DNA of 64,000 nucleotides, taken from QZLE01 sp033852135 (GTDB taxonomy: Bacteria; Pseudomonadota; Gammaproteobacteria; QZLD01). How positions within the stretch are numbered: position 1 is the first letter of the stretch; each line of letters starts with the position of its first letter. The stretch spans positions 21,805 to 85,804 of the forward strand of contig JAWSVB010000009.1 of assembly GCA_033852135.1 (NCBI GenBank), given 5' to 3'. The notes beneath the pieces are model-generated. The model was not told the origin of the DNA. It saw only the letters and a program-made list of their open reading frames with translations, and did no database searches. The position numbers were made by a program, and so were the translations under genes. Of this stretch, positions 45,866 to 54,568 are shown one piece after another.

Positions 45866-47266
45866 TTAAGATGTATAGTTGATTCTAGCAGCACCCCAAT
45901 GGCGCCCAAAAATATGAATAGGTGCTGTTACTTCCTTAACTATGAGAAATTCTCCAGCTCCTTGGTCTCTGCGGTATATTTGCAGCAGGAATTTTGCCTG
46001 GTTTCTAGCAGATTTAATTCCTACAGGGTCGTTATAAATTTTTCTATTTCTGCAGTGTTGAGCATTCCATTCTGGATCGTCAGTTGGTGGTTGGGACACT
46101 GCTTTCATGTGGGTGCCAATATAACCATTTAAATCACAACATACTGCTGCAACGATATTTGGGAGTTTCTTTGCTATTTCTTCCTGGAATTCAGTGAAAT
46201 AGTGGTCAGTTGTTTCTAGAAAAGTAGATTTGTATTGCGTTGGATTAGTTCCAGGAATAATTTCATAGTTGAAATCAAATAAGACCTTCTCATCTATCTC
46301 TTTTCTTTTAATGCACAGTTCAAAAGTTTTTTGTGCACGTTGTGCAAGCTCAATAGCAAGGTTTATATATGGCGTATCAATAGTTTCAATACCATCGATA
46401 GCAGTCAGTCCTACAAGCTCTTGTGTGTTTACTAAAAGGTTTTCAAGCGCAGGTTTTGATTGCTCAAGCTCTTCATTTGTTGCAATGGAATTATCAACCA
46501 GTTTGCCCATTTCAGTAGCAGCAGAGGAGGTGACGTTATCGATCTCATTAACCGATGCTGTGATATTTTGTGAAACGCTATCAATAGAATTTATCATGTC
46601 TTTTACATGAGAAGACATTGCCGTTATTTCAGAAGTTTTAGAACCAAACTTACCTGAAAGATCGGCGCAAATTTTTCCTTTATTAGTTAATCTGTTGGTG
46701 ATGGTATCAAGGTCACCAAGAGTTTTATCAATATCAGCGGCTGCATCTGATGCCTGTTTAGATAGGGTTTTAACCTCATCTGCTACAACAGCAAACCCTT
46801 TTCCTCTTTCTCCTGCGCGCACAGCCTCAATAGTAGCATTAAGGGCAAGTAGATTTGTTTGTTTAGCAATAGATCCAATTTTTTTGGCAATGCTACCAAC
46901 TTTATCCATAGATTCTTTGAATGAGGTGATTTGATTGCCTAAATCACCAACTGAAGACGTAAGTGAAGATAATGAGTTTAGTGATTCACGGATAGTTTCA
47001 TCAGATACATCAATTTTGCTCGAAGCAATATTTATAGCGCCAGTAATACTTGATGCAGCATTACCAATATCAGAATTACTTCTTAGAAGTTTTGATGATA
47101 TGGTTTCAAATTCCCGTAGGCTTTTTGCTTTGTCAGATATTTGTATGGTGGTTGTATCAAGGTTACCGGCCATCTCAACAATCTGGACACCAAGTTTTCC
47201 AGATGCAACCGCAATTTTATGAATGGTGGATAATAGTTCTGGGTTACTCATTAGTTGTGCTACCAA
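45866..47266 (-). CDS. Soluble MCP-like protein with C-terminal sensor-like domain
   Basis: This protein of 466 residues has the MCP tip KQTNLLALNATIEAVRAGERGKGFAVVADEVKTLSKQ and a C-terminal domain beginning DFNYEIIPGTNPTQYKS and ending FGRHWGAARINYTS. No membrane helix is present. The start is either TTG at 47266, with AAGGA four bases upstream, or ATG at 47251 (MSNPELL), which has none; I kept the former. The D-G-x-E-T-I-D-T-P segment (IDGIETIDTPYINLA) before the C-terminal domain also occurs in the other two long members, as GVVTVDTPMIE and GVETIDTPMI. Confidence 0.89.
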   Translation of the reverse strand: MVAQLMSNPELLSTIHKIAVASGKLGVQIVEMAGNLDTTTIQISDKAKSLREFETISSKLLRSNSDIGNAASSITGAINIASSKIDVSDETIRESLNSLSSLTSSVGDLGNQITSFKESMDKVGSIAKKIGSIAKQTNLLALNATIEAVRAGERGKGFAVVADEVKTLSKQASDAAADIDKTLGDLDTITNRLTNKGKICADLSGKFGSKTSEITAMSSHVKDMINSIDSVSQNITASVNEIDNVTSSAATEMGKLVDNSIATNEELEQSKPALENLLVNTQELVGLTAIDGIETIDTPYINLAIELAQRAQKTFELCIKRKEIDEKVLFDFNYEIIPGTNPTQYKSTFLETTDHYFTEFQEEIAKKLPNIVAAVCCDLNGYIGTHMKAVSQPPTDDPEWNAQHCRNRKIYNDPVGIKSARNQAKFLLQIYRRDQGAGEFLIVKEVTAPIHIFGRHWGAARINYTS

Positions 47267-47333
47267 TTTATCCTTTTGCGTTTAGTAAAAAACGCAAACA
47301 TCAGTAAAATATTAGATTAAGAATAACTAAGAC

Positions 47334-48812
47334 CTAGTCGTGAGTTACTTTGAGATCATAAGTTAATCTTAGTGCGCCCCAATGCTTGCCTTGAACATAT
47401 AAAGGAACCGAACAGTCTTTAACTAGAGCATACTCTCCATTTCCAAGCGGTGCTCTATAAGTTTGTAGCAAAAAAGGTTTGGTATTTCTTGCAGCAGCTA
47501 TTCCAACTGGGTCATTAAACATCATCCTGTAACGGCTATTTGCCATATTCCATTCAGGATCATCAGGTCTTTGTGGGTGTGATCTAAAGTTCATATGCCT
47601 TGGCATATATCCATTTACATCAACGGTAACACAAGCAGTAACTCTTTCGTTCTCTAATGCAGGTTCTTGAATTTCAGGCAATTTTTTGTCGCAGAAATCA
47701 GCGTATCGAGTCAAAAAGTGTTGAGGATTAGTGTTTGGAATTGGTTCGTAATTATGATCGAAGAGGTCTTGTTCGCTTAATAGCCCATTTTTAAGTGCCT
47801 TTTCAAATAACTCTTCAACTTCTTTCCCTTTATTTTTCACCATCTCAATCATTGGGGTGTCAACGGTAACAACCCCAGGAACAACCGTATAGCGAATTAA
47901 CTCTTCAGTCCATGATCTAAGGGTAGAAGCACGTTCACGAGCTTTATTTACAGTTTGCGTTGCATCTTGTACATCTGTAGTTAGGTCATTTAACCCTTCT
48001 ACAGTTTTTTGACATTGGTCATCAATTTCCAGCACTGCATCAACAATCATTGTTGATTCTTCATCAATTAGTGCAACGGTTGATCCAATTTCATTAATAA
48101 CTTGTTGTATTTGTGTGGTGCCGTTACGTACGTCTTCAGCTGTAGATTTATTTTCGTCACCCTGCTCAATCAAGGTTTCAATAGTTTTACCTAAGGTTGA
48201 AAGGGTAGAGCTAATTTGTATGGTGGAATCAGCAGTCTTTTTGGCTAAGTTTTTAACCTCTTCAGCAACAACTGCAAAACCACGGCCAGCTTCTCCAGCT
48301 CTTGATGCTTCAATAGTTGCATTCAGAGCAAGAAGATTTGTTTGTTTGGCAATAGAGCTAATAGTAACTGCAATTTTGCGCACCTCTTTAAGAGAATCGC
48401 TTAATTCAGAAAGCTGGTCGGAGCTTTTGGTAACAGATTCAGTAAGTGTAACTATATCGGAGAGGGAAGAATCGATTGTGCCTTTAGAGGTTTCAATATT
48501 TTCATTTGCAGAAGCTGTAAGATTTTTTGCTTTCGTTACCGAAGATTCCACTCGTTTATTGCTATCCATTAAGATGCTAGAGATCTCTAATAGCTTTCCA
48601 AACATCTCCTCTTCATGCTTGATTTTCTCATCAAGCATTTCAACTCTGCCAGCAATATCAACAACTTCAGTGCCGAGGCTACCAACACTTCCCGCCGTTT
48701 TTTGTAATGCGGCCATAACGATATCAGGGTCGAAATTATATTCGTCGCTCTTATCTTTCTTCTTTCCGGCAATAATTCCGCCTGTTAGTTTAGATATCAC
48801 TGAGTTTCCCAT
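47334..48812 (-). CDS. Soluble MCP-like protein with C-terminal sensor-like domain
   Basis: This 492-residue protein is the first gene of the four-gene MCP-like run. It contains the hairpin tip KQTNLLALNATIEASRAGEAGRGFAVVAEEVKNLAKK, a coiled coil, VTVDTPMIEMV, and the C-terminal domain from DHNYEPIPNTNPQHF to QGKHWGALRLTYDLKVTHD. It is highly similar to the product of 43179-44735 over the tip and C-terminal domain. There is no transmembrane segment or signal peptide. No cheA or cheW gene is in the window, so its partner kinase is elsewhere. Confidence 0.9.
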   Translation of the reverse strand: MGNSVISKLTGGIIAGKKKDKSDEYNFDPDIVMAALQKTAGSVGSLGTEVVDIAGRVEMLDEKIKHEEEMFGKLLEISSILMDSNKRVESSVTKAKNLTASANENIETSKGTIDSSLSDIVTLTESVTKSSDQLSELSDSLKEVRKIAVTISSIAKQTNLLALNATIEASRAGEAGRGFAVVAEEVKNLAKKTADSTIQISSTLSTLGKTIETLIEQGDENKSTAEDVRNGTTQIQQVINEIGSTVALIDEESTMIVDAVLEIDDQCQKTVEGLNDLTTDVQDATQTVNKARERASTLRSWTEELIRYTVVPGVVTVDTPMIEMVKNKGKEVEELFEKALKNGLLSEQDLFDHNYEPIPNTNPQHFLTRYADFCDKKLPEIQEPALENERVTACVTVDVNGYMPRHMNFRSHPQRPDDPEWNMANSRYRMMFNDPVGIAAARNTKPFLLQTYRAPLGNGEYALVKDCSVPLYVQGKHWGALRLTYDLKVTHD

Positions 48813-49250
48813 CGGTATCTTTATTTGCCATCTTTAATGTTGCTATTCTCACCTTAAAGTTTTAAAAAAACCTATAGTTAGATCAATTTTAAAAATTCTT
48901 CAAAGCCTCTACAACCTGATGGCACAACTCCTTGTTACTTACTTATACTGGTAATTATAGAAGCAATATCTCAAATAACTTAAAATAATAAAAATTTTTT
49001 TTTATACTTGCACCAGAAATGTGAAGTGGTTCATTACAGCAGCATTTACGGGGGCTGCTAAAATATAAATATAATTAATATTAAAGCAAAGTGTGATTCA
49101 TTCGATGTATGTAAGCAACTAAATAAATTAATGTCTGCTATTCTTAAATTTAAAAGCGAATTCAGAAAATTTTAAAAACTATTTAACAGATTTTGCTTGG
49201 TAATATTTTGTTTAAAGTTCAATTAGATATGTATTAGGATAATAGTTGTT
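48813..49250. other. Gene-free divergent promoter region
   Basis: This 438-base AT-rich gap separates the MCP-like run (-) from the GGDEF response regulator (+), so it must hold promoters for both. I see only a six-bp hairpin AGCAGC/GCTGCT at 49038-49059 with a 10-base loop and no reliable promoter match or small gene. Confidence 0.45.
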
Positions 49251-50906
49251 ATGAACAACACTGATTTAGGTCAAAATCAGAAATTACAAATACTAAGAAA
49301 GAAATTCCGAGATGAGCTGCCTGCTAAGGTAGCTGATATTGAATTCTGTTGGTTAAATGTTAGAAAAACAGGCTCACGAGAGTCTGTGCATGCAATGCAT
49401 AGGCTGGTGCATGATTTAGCAGCTTCAGGCGTGGCACTTAAATTTCATCAGGTAAGTGAATTAGCCAGAATCATCGATGTGGCTCTTTTACCTGTAGTAG
49501 AAGGTGGTGAATCTATCGGTGAAGAGCTAAATGAAGTATTTGCCGATTATCTTGGTGCTCTGAAAGAGATAGAGTTAGAAGAGATCGATGACACAGATTG
49601 GAAAAACCAAGAAGACCAAGAGTTTGATGTTTCTGAATTACGTTTAAATAATTACAAAGTCTTTTTGTTAGAAAATGATCGCGTTTTATATGAAGATGTT
49701 GTAGATCAGGTTAGCCATTTTGGTTATAACATCTCTATGTTTGATTCCTATGTGAATCTATTTGAAGAACTAAGTACGGATAATATACCTGATGTAATTA
49801 TCATGTCGGTAAATGTCCCTGGAATGACTATCTCTCCAGCAGAAGCCGCTGACCAAATTCGTAAAATTGCCCACGAAGATCTACCAATTGTATTTCTATC
49901 AGACGATGATGACATCGAGCATCGTTTAACTGCAGCTAGATCTGGTGCAGATGCATATTTTGTTAAACCATTAAATGTGCATGAGATGATTGACCAGTTA
50001 GATAAGCTAACAGGGGAAGACCAGGTAGACCCGCTGCACATTGTGATTGTTGAAGATAGTGCAACCCAATCGCTTTACTATTCATCAATTCTCGAACGTG
50101 CAGGGATGGAAACAAGTGTAATAAATGATCCTCTCGATATCTTAAATGTGATGGAAGAGGTTTCGGCAGATATGATCCTTATGGATATGTATATGCCAAA
50201 ATGCAGTGGTATGGAATTAGCTAAAGTGATTAGACAATTCCCAGCTTACGCAAGTATTCCAATTGTGTTTTTATCTGCAGAAACAGAGATTGAACGCCAA
50301 CTTGATGCAATGAGCTTAGGTGGTGATGATTTTCTTACTAAGCCTATAAATCCTCCACACTTAATCCGCTCTGTTGCAATTAGAGCAGAGAGAGCAAGAA
50401 TTCTCCGTACCTTTATGGTTACAGATAACCTCACTGGGTTATTAAACCATACCAGAATTAAAGACCAGTTAACGCATGAAGTTGCTAGAGCAGTGCGTAA
50501 GAATGGTTCACTAACCTTTGCAATGATAGATATTGACCACTTTAAATCGGTTAATGATACATATGGACACCATGTTGGTGACCGCGTGATTAAAAGTGTG
50601 GCTCGCGTTCTGCAACAAAGGCTAAGAAAATCGGATTATATTGGACGCTATGGCGGCGAGGAGTTTGCTGTAGTATTGCCAGATGCAGATGAAGAGTTTG
50701 CACTGCAAATTCTTAATGAGATTAGAGAGAACTTTATAGCTATTAAACAACACTCATCTAAAGGTGAATTTTCTGTTTCTTTTAGTGCTGGTGTTGCCAC
50801 CTTCCCTGAGTGTAAAGATGCTACTGAACTTGCCCTTGAAGCGGATAAAGCTTTGTACAGAGCGAAAGAGCGTGGCAGAAACTGCATAGTTAAGTTTTCT
50901 GAGTAA
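49251..50906 (+). CDS. HPt-REC-REC-GGDEF diguanylate cyclase
   Basis: This 551-residue protein has an HPt-like start (RLVHDLAASGVAL near residues 50-62), a first receiver (about 140-255) in which the phosphoacceptor position reads SVNVP in place of D (IIMSVNVP), a second receiver with complete residues (VIVEDSA, LMDMYMP, FLSAE, KPI), and GGDEF (about 390-550) with GGEEF and an upstream RKSD inhibitory site (RxxD, five residues before). It should make cyclic di-GMP under control of the second receiver. The domain order is that of PleD-like proteins with an extra HPt. Its neighbours, MCP-like genes, suggest a shared signal route. Confidence 0.93.
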   Translation: MNNTDLGQNQKLQILRKKFRDELPAKVADIEFCWLNVRKTGSRESVHAMHRLVHDLAASGVALKFHQVSELARIIDVALLPVVEGGESIGEELNEVFADYLGALKEIELEEIDDTDWKNQEDQEFDVSELRLNNYKVFLLENDRVLYEDVVDQVSHFGYNISMFDSYVNLFEELSTDNIPDVIIMSVNVPGMTISPAEAADQIRKIAHEDLPIVFLSDDDDIEHRLTAARSGADAYFVKPLNVHEMIDQLDKLTGEDQVDPLHIVIVEDSATQSLYYSSILERAGMETSVINDPLDILNVMEEVSADMILMDMYMPKCSGMELAKVIRQFPAYASIPIVFLSAETEIERQLDAMSLGGDDFLTKPINPPHLIRSVAIRAERARILRTFMVTDNLTGLLNHTRIKDQLTHEVARAVRKNGSLTFAMIDIDHFKSVNDTYGHHVGDRVIKSVARVLQQRLRKSDYIGRYGGEEFAVVLPDADEEFALQILNEIRENFIAIKQHSSKGEFSVSFSAGVATFPECKDATELALEADKALYRAKERGRNCIVKFSE

Positions 50907-50914
50907 TCACACCC

Positions 50915-50960
50915 AACTTGCAGATATAATTTAAACAAGTTTTTAGCTTAGAATAGCTAA
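50915..50960. terminator. Possible weak terminator between convergent genes
   Basis: AACTTG (50915-50920) and CAAGTT (50936-50941) pair, followed by T's, and a second small hairpin TTAGCT/AGCTAA spans 50943-50960. Both are short, so this is only a candidate. Confidence 0.35.
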
Positions 50961-50961
50961 A

Positions 50962-52638
50962 CTAAACTTCTGCGTGTTCAATCATCTCTTTAGCATGGTT
51001 TAAAGTGTTTTCTGTAATCGTCATGCCACCTAACATCCGTGCAATTTCATCTACTCTATGTGAAGGTTCAAGAGAATTTATACTTGTTTTAGTGCTTCCA
51101 TTACTGACACTTTTCTCAACCTTTAAATGGTTATGTGCACTTGAAGCTACCTGAGGTAAGTGTGTAACGCAAAACACCTGTCTTCCGTTAGATAGCTCAC
51201 GTAACTTATTACCAACTACCTGTGCAATACCACCACCGATACCAGTATCTACCTCATCGAAAATCATAGTTGGGATTTTAATGCTATTTGCTGCTGCAAC
51301 TTGCAAAGCGAGGCTGATGCGAGATAGCTCGCCACCTGATGCTATTTTTGCCAGAGGTTTAAGTGGTTGCCCCTTATTGGCTGAAACCAAATACTCGATT
51401 TTGTCGGTACCAAACTTAAGTGGCTCTTCTGACGTGTTACTTGAGATATTTATATCAAATACTCCGCCAGTCATTCCAAGTTCATCCATCGATGTTGAGA
51501 TTTTTTTACTTAACTCTTTGGCACCTTTTAAACGTTTTGCTGATAATTTACCAGCTTTTTCTTGGTACTCTAATTTTAAAGCAGCAAGTTGTTTTTCCAG
51601 GTCTTCTGTAATGTGTTCAGCATTTTCTAAAGAAGACAATTCATCTTTTAAACTATCAAATTTTGCTAGTAATTCAGCTGGCTCACAGTGATGTTTGCGT
51701 GCCACATCTATTATTGCGGCAATGCGATCTTCAACAAAAACAAGTCTGCTTGGGTCTAAGTCTATGTTTTCAATGTAAGATGTTAATTCACTATAGCCTT
51801 CATCAATCTGAATCTGTGCAGAGCTAAGAAGCTCAGTTATGGTATCTAGCTTCTTATCTTTTATTCCAATAGATTCAATGAGTGATAGCGACTGTCCCAA
51901 AACATCATTTACGTTAAACTGTTCATTTTCATTCAATAGCTGTGAAACTTGCTGCCCAATTGAAGAGATGTTGCCGGCGTTGGCGAGAATTTTATGCTCT
52001 TCAGTTAGCTTTTCGTATTCATCTTCTAATAGTCCTAGGGATTCAAATTCGTTGATTTGAAAACGAAGAAAATCGATGCGCTCAAGAGATGTTTTATTAT
52101 TATCTTTAAGGTCTTCTAGCTTATTTTTAATTGCAGAATATTCAGCAAAAATTTTAGCAACTTCTTGCAGTAACGGTTTGTTTTTAGAATATTCATCGAG
52201 AATATCGCGCTGAGTATCTTTTTTTGTAAGTGATTGGTGCTCATGTTGCCCATGTATATCTACCAGCATCTCTCCAAGTTGCCTTAGTGATTGTAGTGGA
52301 GCAGGAGAGCCATTAATGTAGCTTTTAGAGCGTCCTTCACTACTAACTATGCGCCTTATTGAGCAATCATTTTCATCCAATAATAGATCGTTTTCATCGA
52401 GCCATTTTTTGGCAGGTTTTATATTTGATATATCAAAGCTGCAAACTATTTCTGCCTTATCAGTACCATGGCGAACAGTATCCGAATCAGATCTATCGCC
52501 TAAAATCAGGCCTATAGCGTCAAGTAGAATTGACTTGCCTGCACCAGTTTCACCAGTAAAAGCGGTCATGCCTTGGATAAAATCCAGTTCTAGCTGTTCA
52601 ACAATGGCGAAATTGCGGATAAAAATCTGAGTTATCAT
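50962..52638 (-). CDS. recN: DNA repair protein RecN
   Basis: This 558-residue SMC-like protein has Walker A GETGAGKS near residue 30, long coiled coils in the middle, the ABC signature LASGGELSRISLALQ and Walker B MIFDEVDTGIGG, and ends with THLPQVASSAHNHLKV. Length is normal for RecN, which acts at double-strand breaks. It follows nadK with a 30-base gap on the same strand. No LexA-like box is visible in that gap, so SOS control, if any, would come from the nadK promoter region. Confidence 0.97.
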   Translation of the reverse strand: MITQIFIRNFAIVEQLELDFIQGMTAFTGETGAGKSILLDAIGLILGDRSDSDTVRHGTDKAEIVCSFDISNIKPAKKWLDENDLLLDENDCSIRRIVSSEGRSKSYINGSPAPLQSLRQLGEMLVDIHGQHEHQSLTKKDTQRDILDEYSKNKPLLQEVAKIFAEYSAIKNKLEDLKDNNKTSLERIDFLRFQINEFESLGLLEDEYEKLTEEHKILANAGNISSIGQQVSQLLNENEQFNVNDVLGQSLSLIESIGIKDKKLDTITELLSSAQIQIDEGYSELTSYIENIDLDPSRLVFVEDRIAAIIDVARKHHCEPAELLAKFDSLKDELSSLENAEHITEDLEKQLAALKLEYQEKAGKLSAKRLKGAKELSKKISTSMDELGMTGGVFDINISSNTSEEPLKFGTDKIEYLVSANKGQPLKPLAKIASGGELSRISLALQVAAANSIKIPTMIFDEVDTGIGGGIAQVVGNKLRELSNGRQVFCVTHLPQVASSAHNHLKVEKSVSNGSTKTSINSLEPSHRVDEIARMLGGMTITENTLNHAKEMIEHAEV

Positions 52639-52668
52639 CGTAATCCTTGATGTGGTTTTAGCTCGTAA

Positions 52669-53547
52669 CTAGCCTAGAGATGGATCGCCCCAGCGCAACT
52701 TAGCTCTTAGAATTTCAAAAAAGTCATGATGACTTGGGTGGAGAAGATGCAGTTTCTTCTCTTCTTTGGTGATGACTATTTTAACATCGTCTTCCAAAAG
52801 TAAGTCCAATTGCCCGTCGCAACTAATGCGAGATTGCTTAACAAAATCATCCCTTAAAGTTATCTCTATCTTACTGTTGGAACCAATCATAACTGGACGG
52901 TTTGATAATGTATGTGGGCATATTGGTACAAGAAGAAAAGACTCCATACCTGGGTGAACCAATGGTCCTCCGCCTGAAAGGGCGTATGCAGTTGACCCTG
53001 TAGGGGTTGAAATAATCAACCCATCAGATCTATGGCTATTTAATAGCTTACCGTCAATATGGATATCAAACTCGATCATACGAGGTGTATTCCATTTGTA
53101 GAGGACTGCATCATTTAACGCGCGCGAAGATGAGATAACCTCATCACCTTTCATCACCTTAACATCAAGCAACATGCGCATATCAGATACATAATTGCCA
53201 GAAAGAATCTCATCAATCTCAGAAAGATCTTCAGGGGATACATCAACCAAAAAACCAAGACGCCCCCTGTTAACACCTAATATAGGCTTTTCTAGGTCGA
53301 CTAGAGAGCGAGCAACACTTAATAAGGTACCATCGCCACCAACTACTATGACTAAATCGCAGTTCTTACCAATTTCTTCCAGCTCATATGTTTTTCCTCC
53401 GCAGGATTTGCAGAGATTAAGCTCACAATCTACCATCACCTCAATAGATCGTTGTTGAAGAAAATCAGCTATTCTATCAACAGTCTTTGCAGCTCTTGTT
53501 GAAGTAGGTTTTCCGACAATTCCAATGCGGTTGAATTTATGTGACAT
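52669..53547 (-). CDS. nadK: NAD kinase
   Basis: This 292-residue protein phosphorylates NAD to NADP. Motifs are GGDGTLLSVARSL (ATP and substrate site), GRLGFLVD, NDAVLYKW, and DGLIISTPTGSTAYALSGGGP. Length and order are complete. The gene diverges from grpE, 272 bases away, and precedes recN, an arrangement common in gammaproteobacteria. Confidence 0.97.
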   Translation of the reverse strand: MSHKFNRIGIVGKPTSTRAAKTVDRIADFLQQRSIEVMVDCELNLCKSCGGKTYELEEIGKNCDLVIVVGGDGTLLSVARSLVDLEKPILGVNRGRLGFLVDVSPEDLSEIDEILSGNYVSDMRMLLDVKVMKGDEVISSSRALNDAVLYKWNTPRMIEFDIHIDGKLLNSHRSDGLIISTPTGSTAYALSGGGPLVHPGMESFLLVPICPHTLSNRPVMIGSNSKIEITLRDDFVKQSRISCDGQLDLLLEDDVKIVITKEEKKLHLLHPSHHDFFEILRAKLRWGDPSLG

Positions 53548-53702
53548 AAGTGGTTCAAGTGCCTTATATAAGAGACTTTGTCTCAGAGGTTATAATAAAT
53601 AAACAGCAATTTAAAAAGATAATAGTTGATGATAACTCCATCTTAATCAGACCATCAATTGTTTTTTATAGTAAATGTTTTTTGCTTAATTTTTTTTACT
53701 TC

Positions 53703-53733
53703 CCCTTGAATTTAAATTTCCTGTCCCCAATTA
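53703..53733 (+). promoter_or_regulatory. Sigma32 heat-shock promoter of grpE
   Basis: CCCTTGAA at 53703-53710 and CCCCAATTA at 53725-53733 are spaced by 14 bases and match the sigma32 consensus (CTTGAA, N13-15, CCCCAT-T). The site is about 87 bases ahead of the grpE start. Confidence 0.82.
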
Positions 53734-53819
53734 GTAAATATCAGAAATTTAGTGCTGGTTAAAAGCAGGTTTTTACACTGCGAGTTAGCCAATTAGACAA
53801 GCAAGAAGTGGAGACACAA

Positions 53820-54437
53820 ATGTCAAAAGAAGAGAATGATCTTACTGAAGCAAATGATGAAGTAACTGAGCAAGATCAGGCTGAAGCAACTGAAGAAATT
53901 GAAACATCTGAAGAGCTAAGTGAAGTAGACCAGCTAAGGCAGCAAGTTGAAGAGTTAAAAGCAAAAGCTGATGAGAATTGGAACTTATATCTACGCTCAC
54001 AAGCTGATATTGAGAATGTGCGTAAAAGAGCAACTAAAGATGTTGAATCTGCGCATAAATATGCAATTGATAAATTTGTGGCAGAACTTTTACCGATTAA
54101 AGAGAGTATGGATCTAGGGTATGCAGCATCTCATGAAGATGATGCTGATATAGCTAAGATCAAAGAGGGAACTGAGCTTACATTAAAGATGTTCAGCTCA
54201 ATGTTTGATAAGTTCAAAATCGTAGAAGTTAATCCAGTTGGTGAAAAATTCAATCCGGCATTTCATGAAGCAATAAGTATGCTGCCATCACCTGAATTTG
54301 AAGCAAATATTGTGATGAACGTAGTGCAAAAAGGTTACCTTCTTAACGAACGTGTAGTTAAGCCAGCTTTAGTTGTGGTTTCTAATGGTCCTGGTCCGCA
54401 AAAAGAAGAGCAACCATCAATAGATGAAACTGCTTAG
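53820..54437 (+). CDS. grpE: Nucleotide exchange factor GrpE
   Basis: This 205-residue protein has an acidic, disordered N-terminus, a long helix (LRQQVEELKAKADENWNLYLRSQADIENVRKRA) and the beta-domain with FNPAFHEAISM, ending VVKPALVVVSNGP. It releases ADP from DnaK. I start it at ATG 53820, which has GGAG six bases upstream; an in-frame GTG at 53808 is part of that binding site. It is driven by the sigma32-type promoter. Confidence 0.96.
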   Translation: MSKEENDLTEANDEVTEQDQAEATEEIETSEELSEVDQLRQQVEELKAKADENWNLYLRSQADIENVRKRATKDVESAHKYAIDKFVAELLPIKESMDLGYAASHEDDADIAKIKEGTELTLKMFSSMFDKFKIVEVNPVGEKFNPAFHEAISMLPSPEFEANIVMNVVQKGYLLNERVVKPALVVVSNGPGPQKEEQPSIDETA

Positions 54438-54500
54438 TTATTGGCAAAAGAAATTGTCAGTGGCAAATAAATTTTAGATAAATTGAACAGTAGCACGGGG

Positions 54501-54530
54501 TTGAAAAATAATAGTCAGTCCCCATGTATT
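54501..54530 (+). promoter_or_regulatory. Sigma32 heat-shock promoter of dnaK
   Basis: TTGAAA at 54501-54506, 13 bases, and CCCCATGTATT at 54520-54530 match sigma32 well. It lies 39 bases ahead of the dnaK ATG, so dnaK can be induced independently of grpE. Confidence 0.87.
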
Positions 54531-54568
54531 AAGTAACAGAATTTTGAATTAAAGGTTTGGAGATTAAA

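Noticed and set aside
50962..53547. LexA box before recN
   Set aside because: No CTGT-N8-ACAG pattern is visible in the 30-base gap between nadK and recN.
54480..54530. Hairpin GGGG...CCCC upstream of dnaK as a terminator
   Set aside because: The GGGG and CCCC blocks are explained by the sigma32 promoter elements, and the stem is short.
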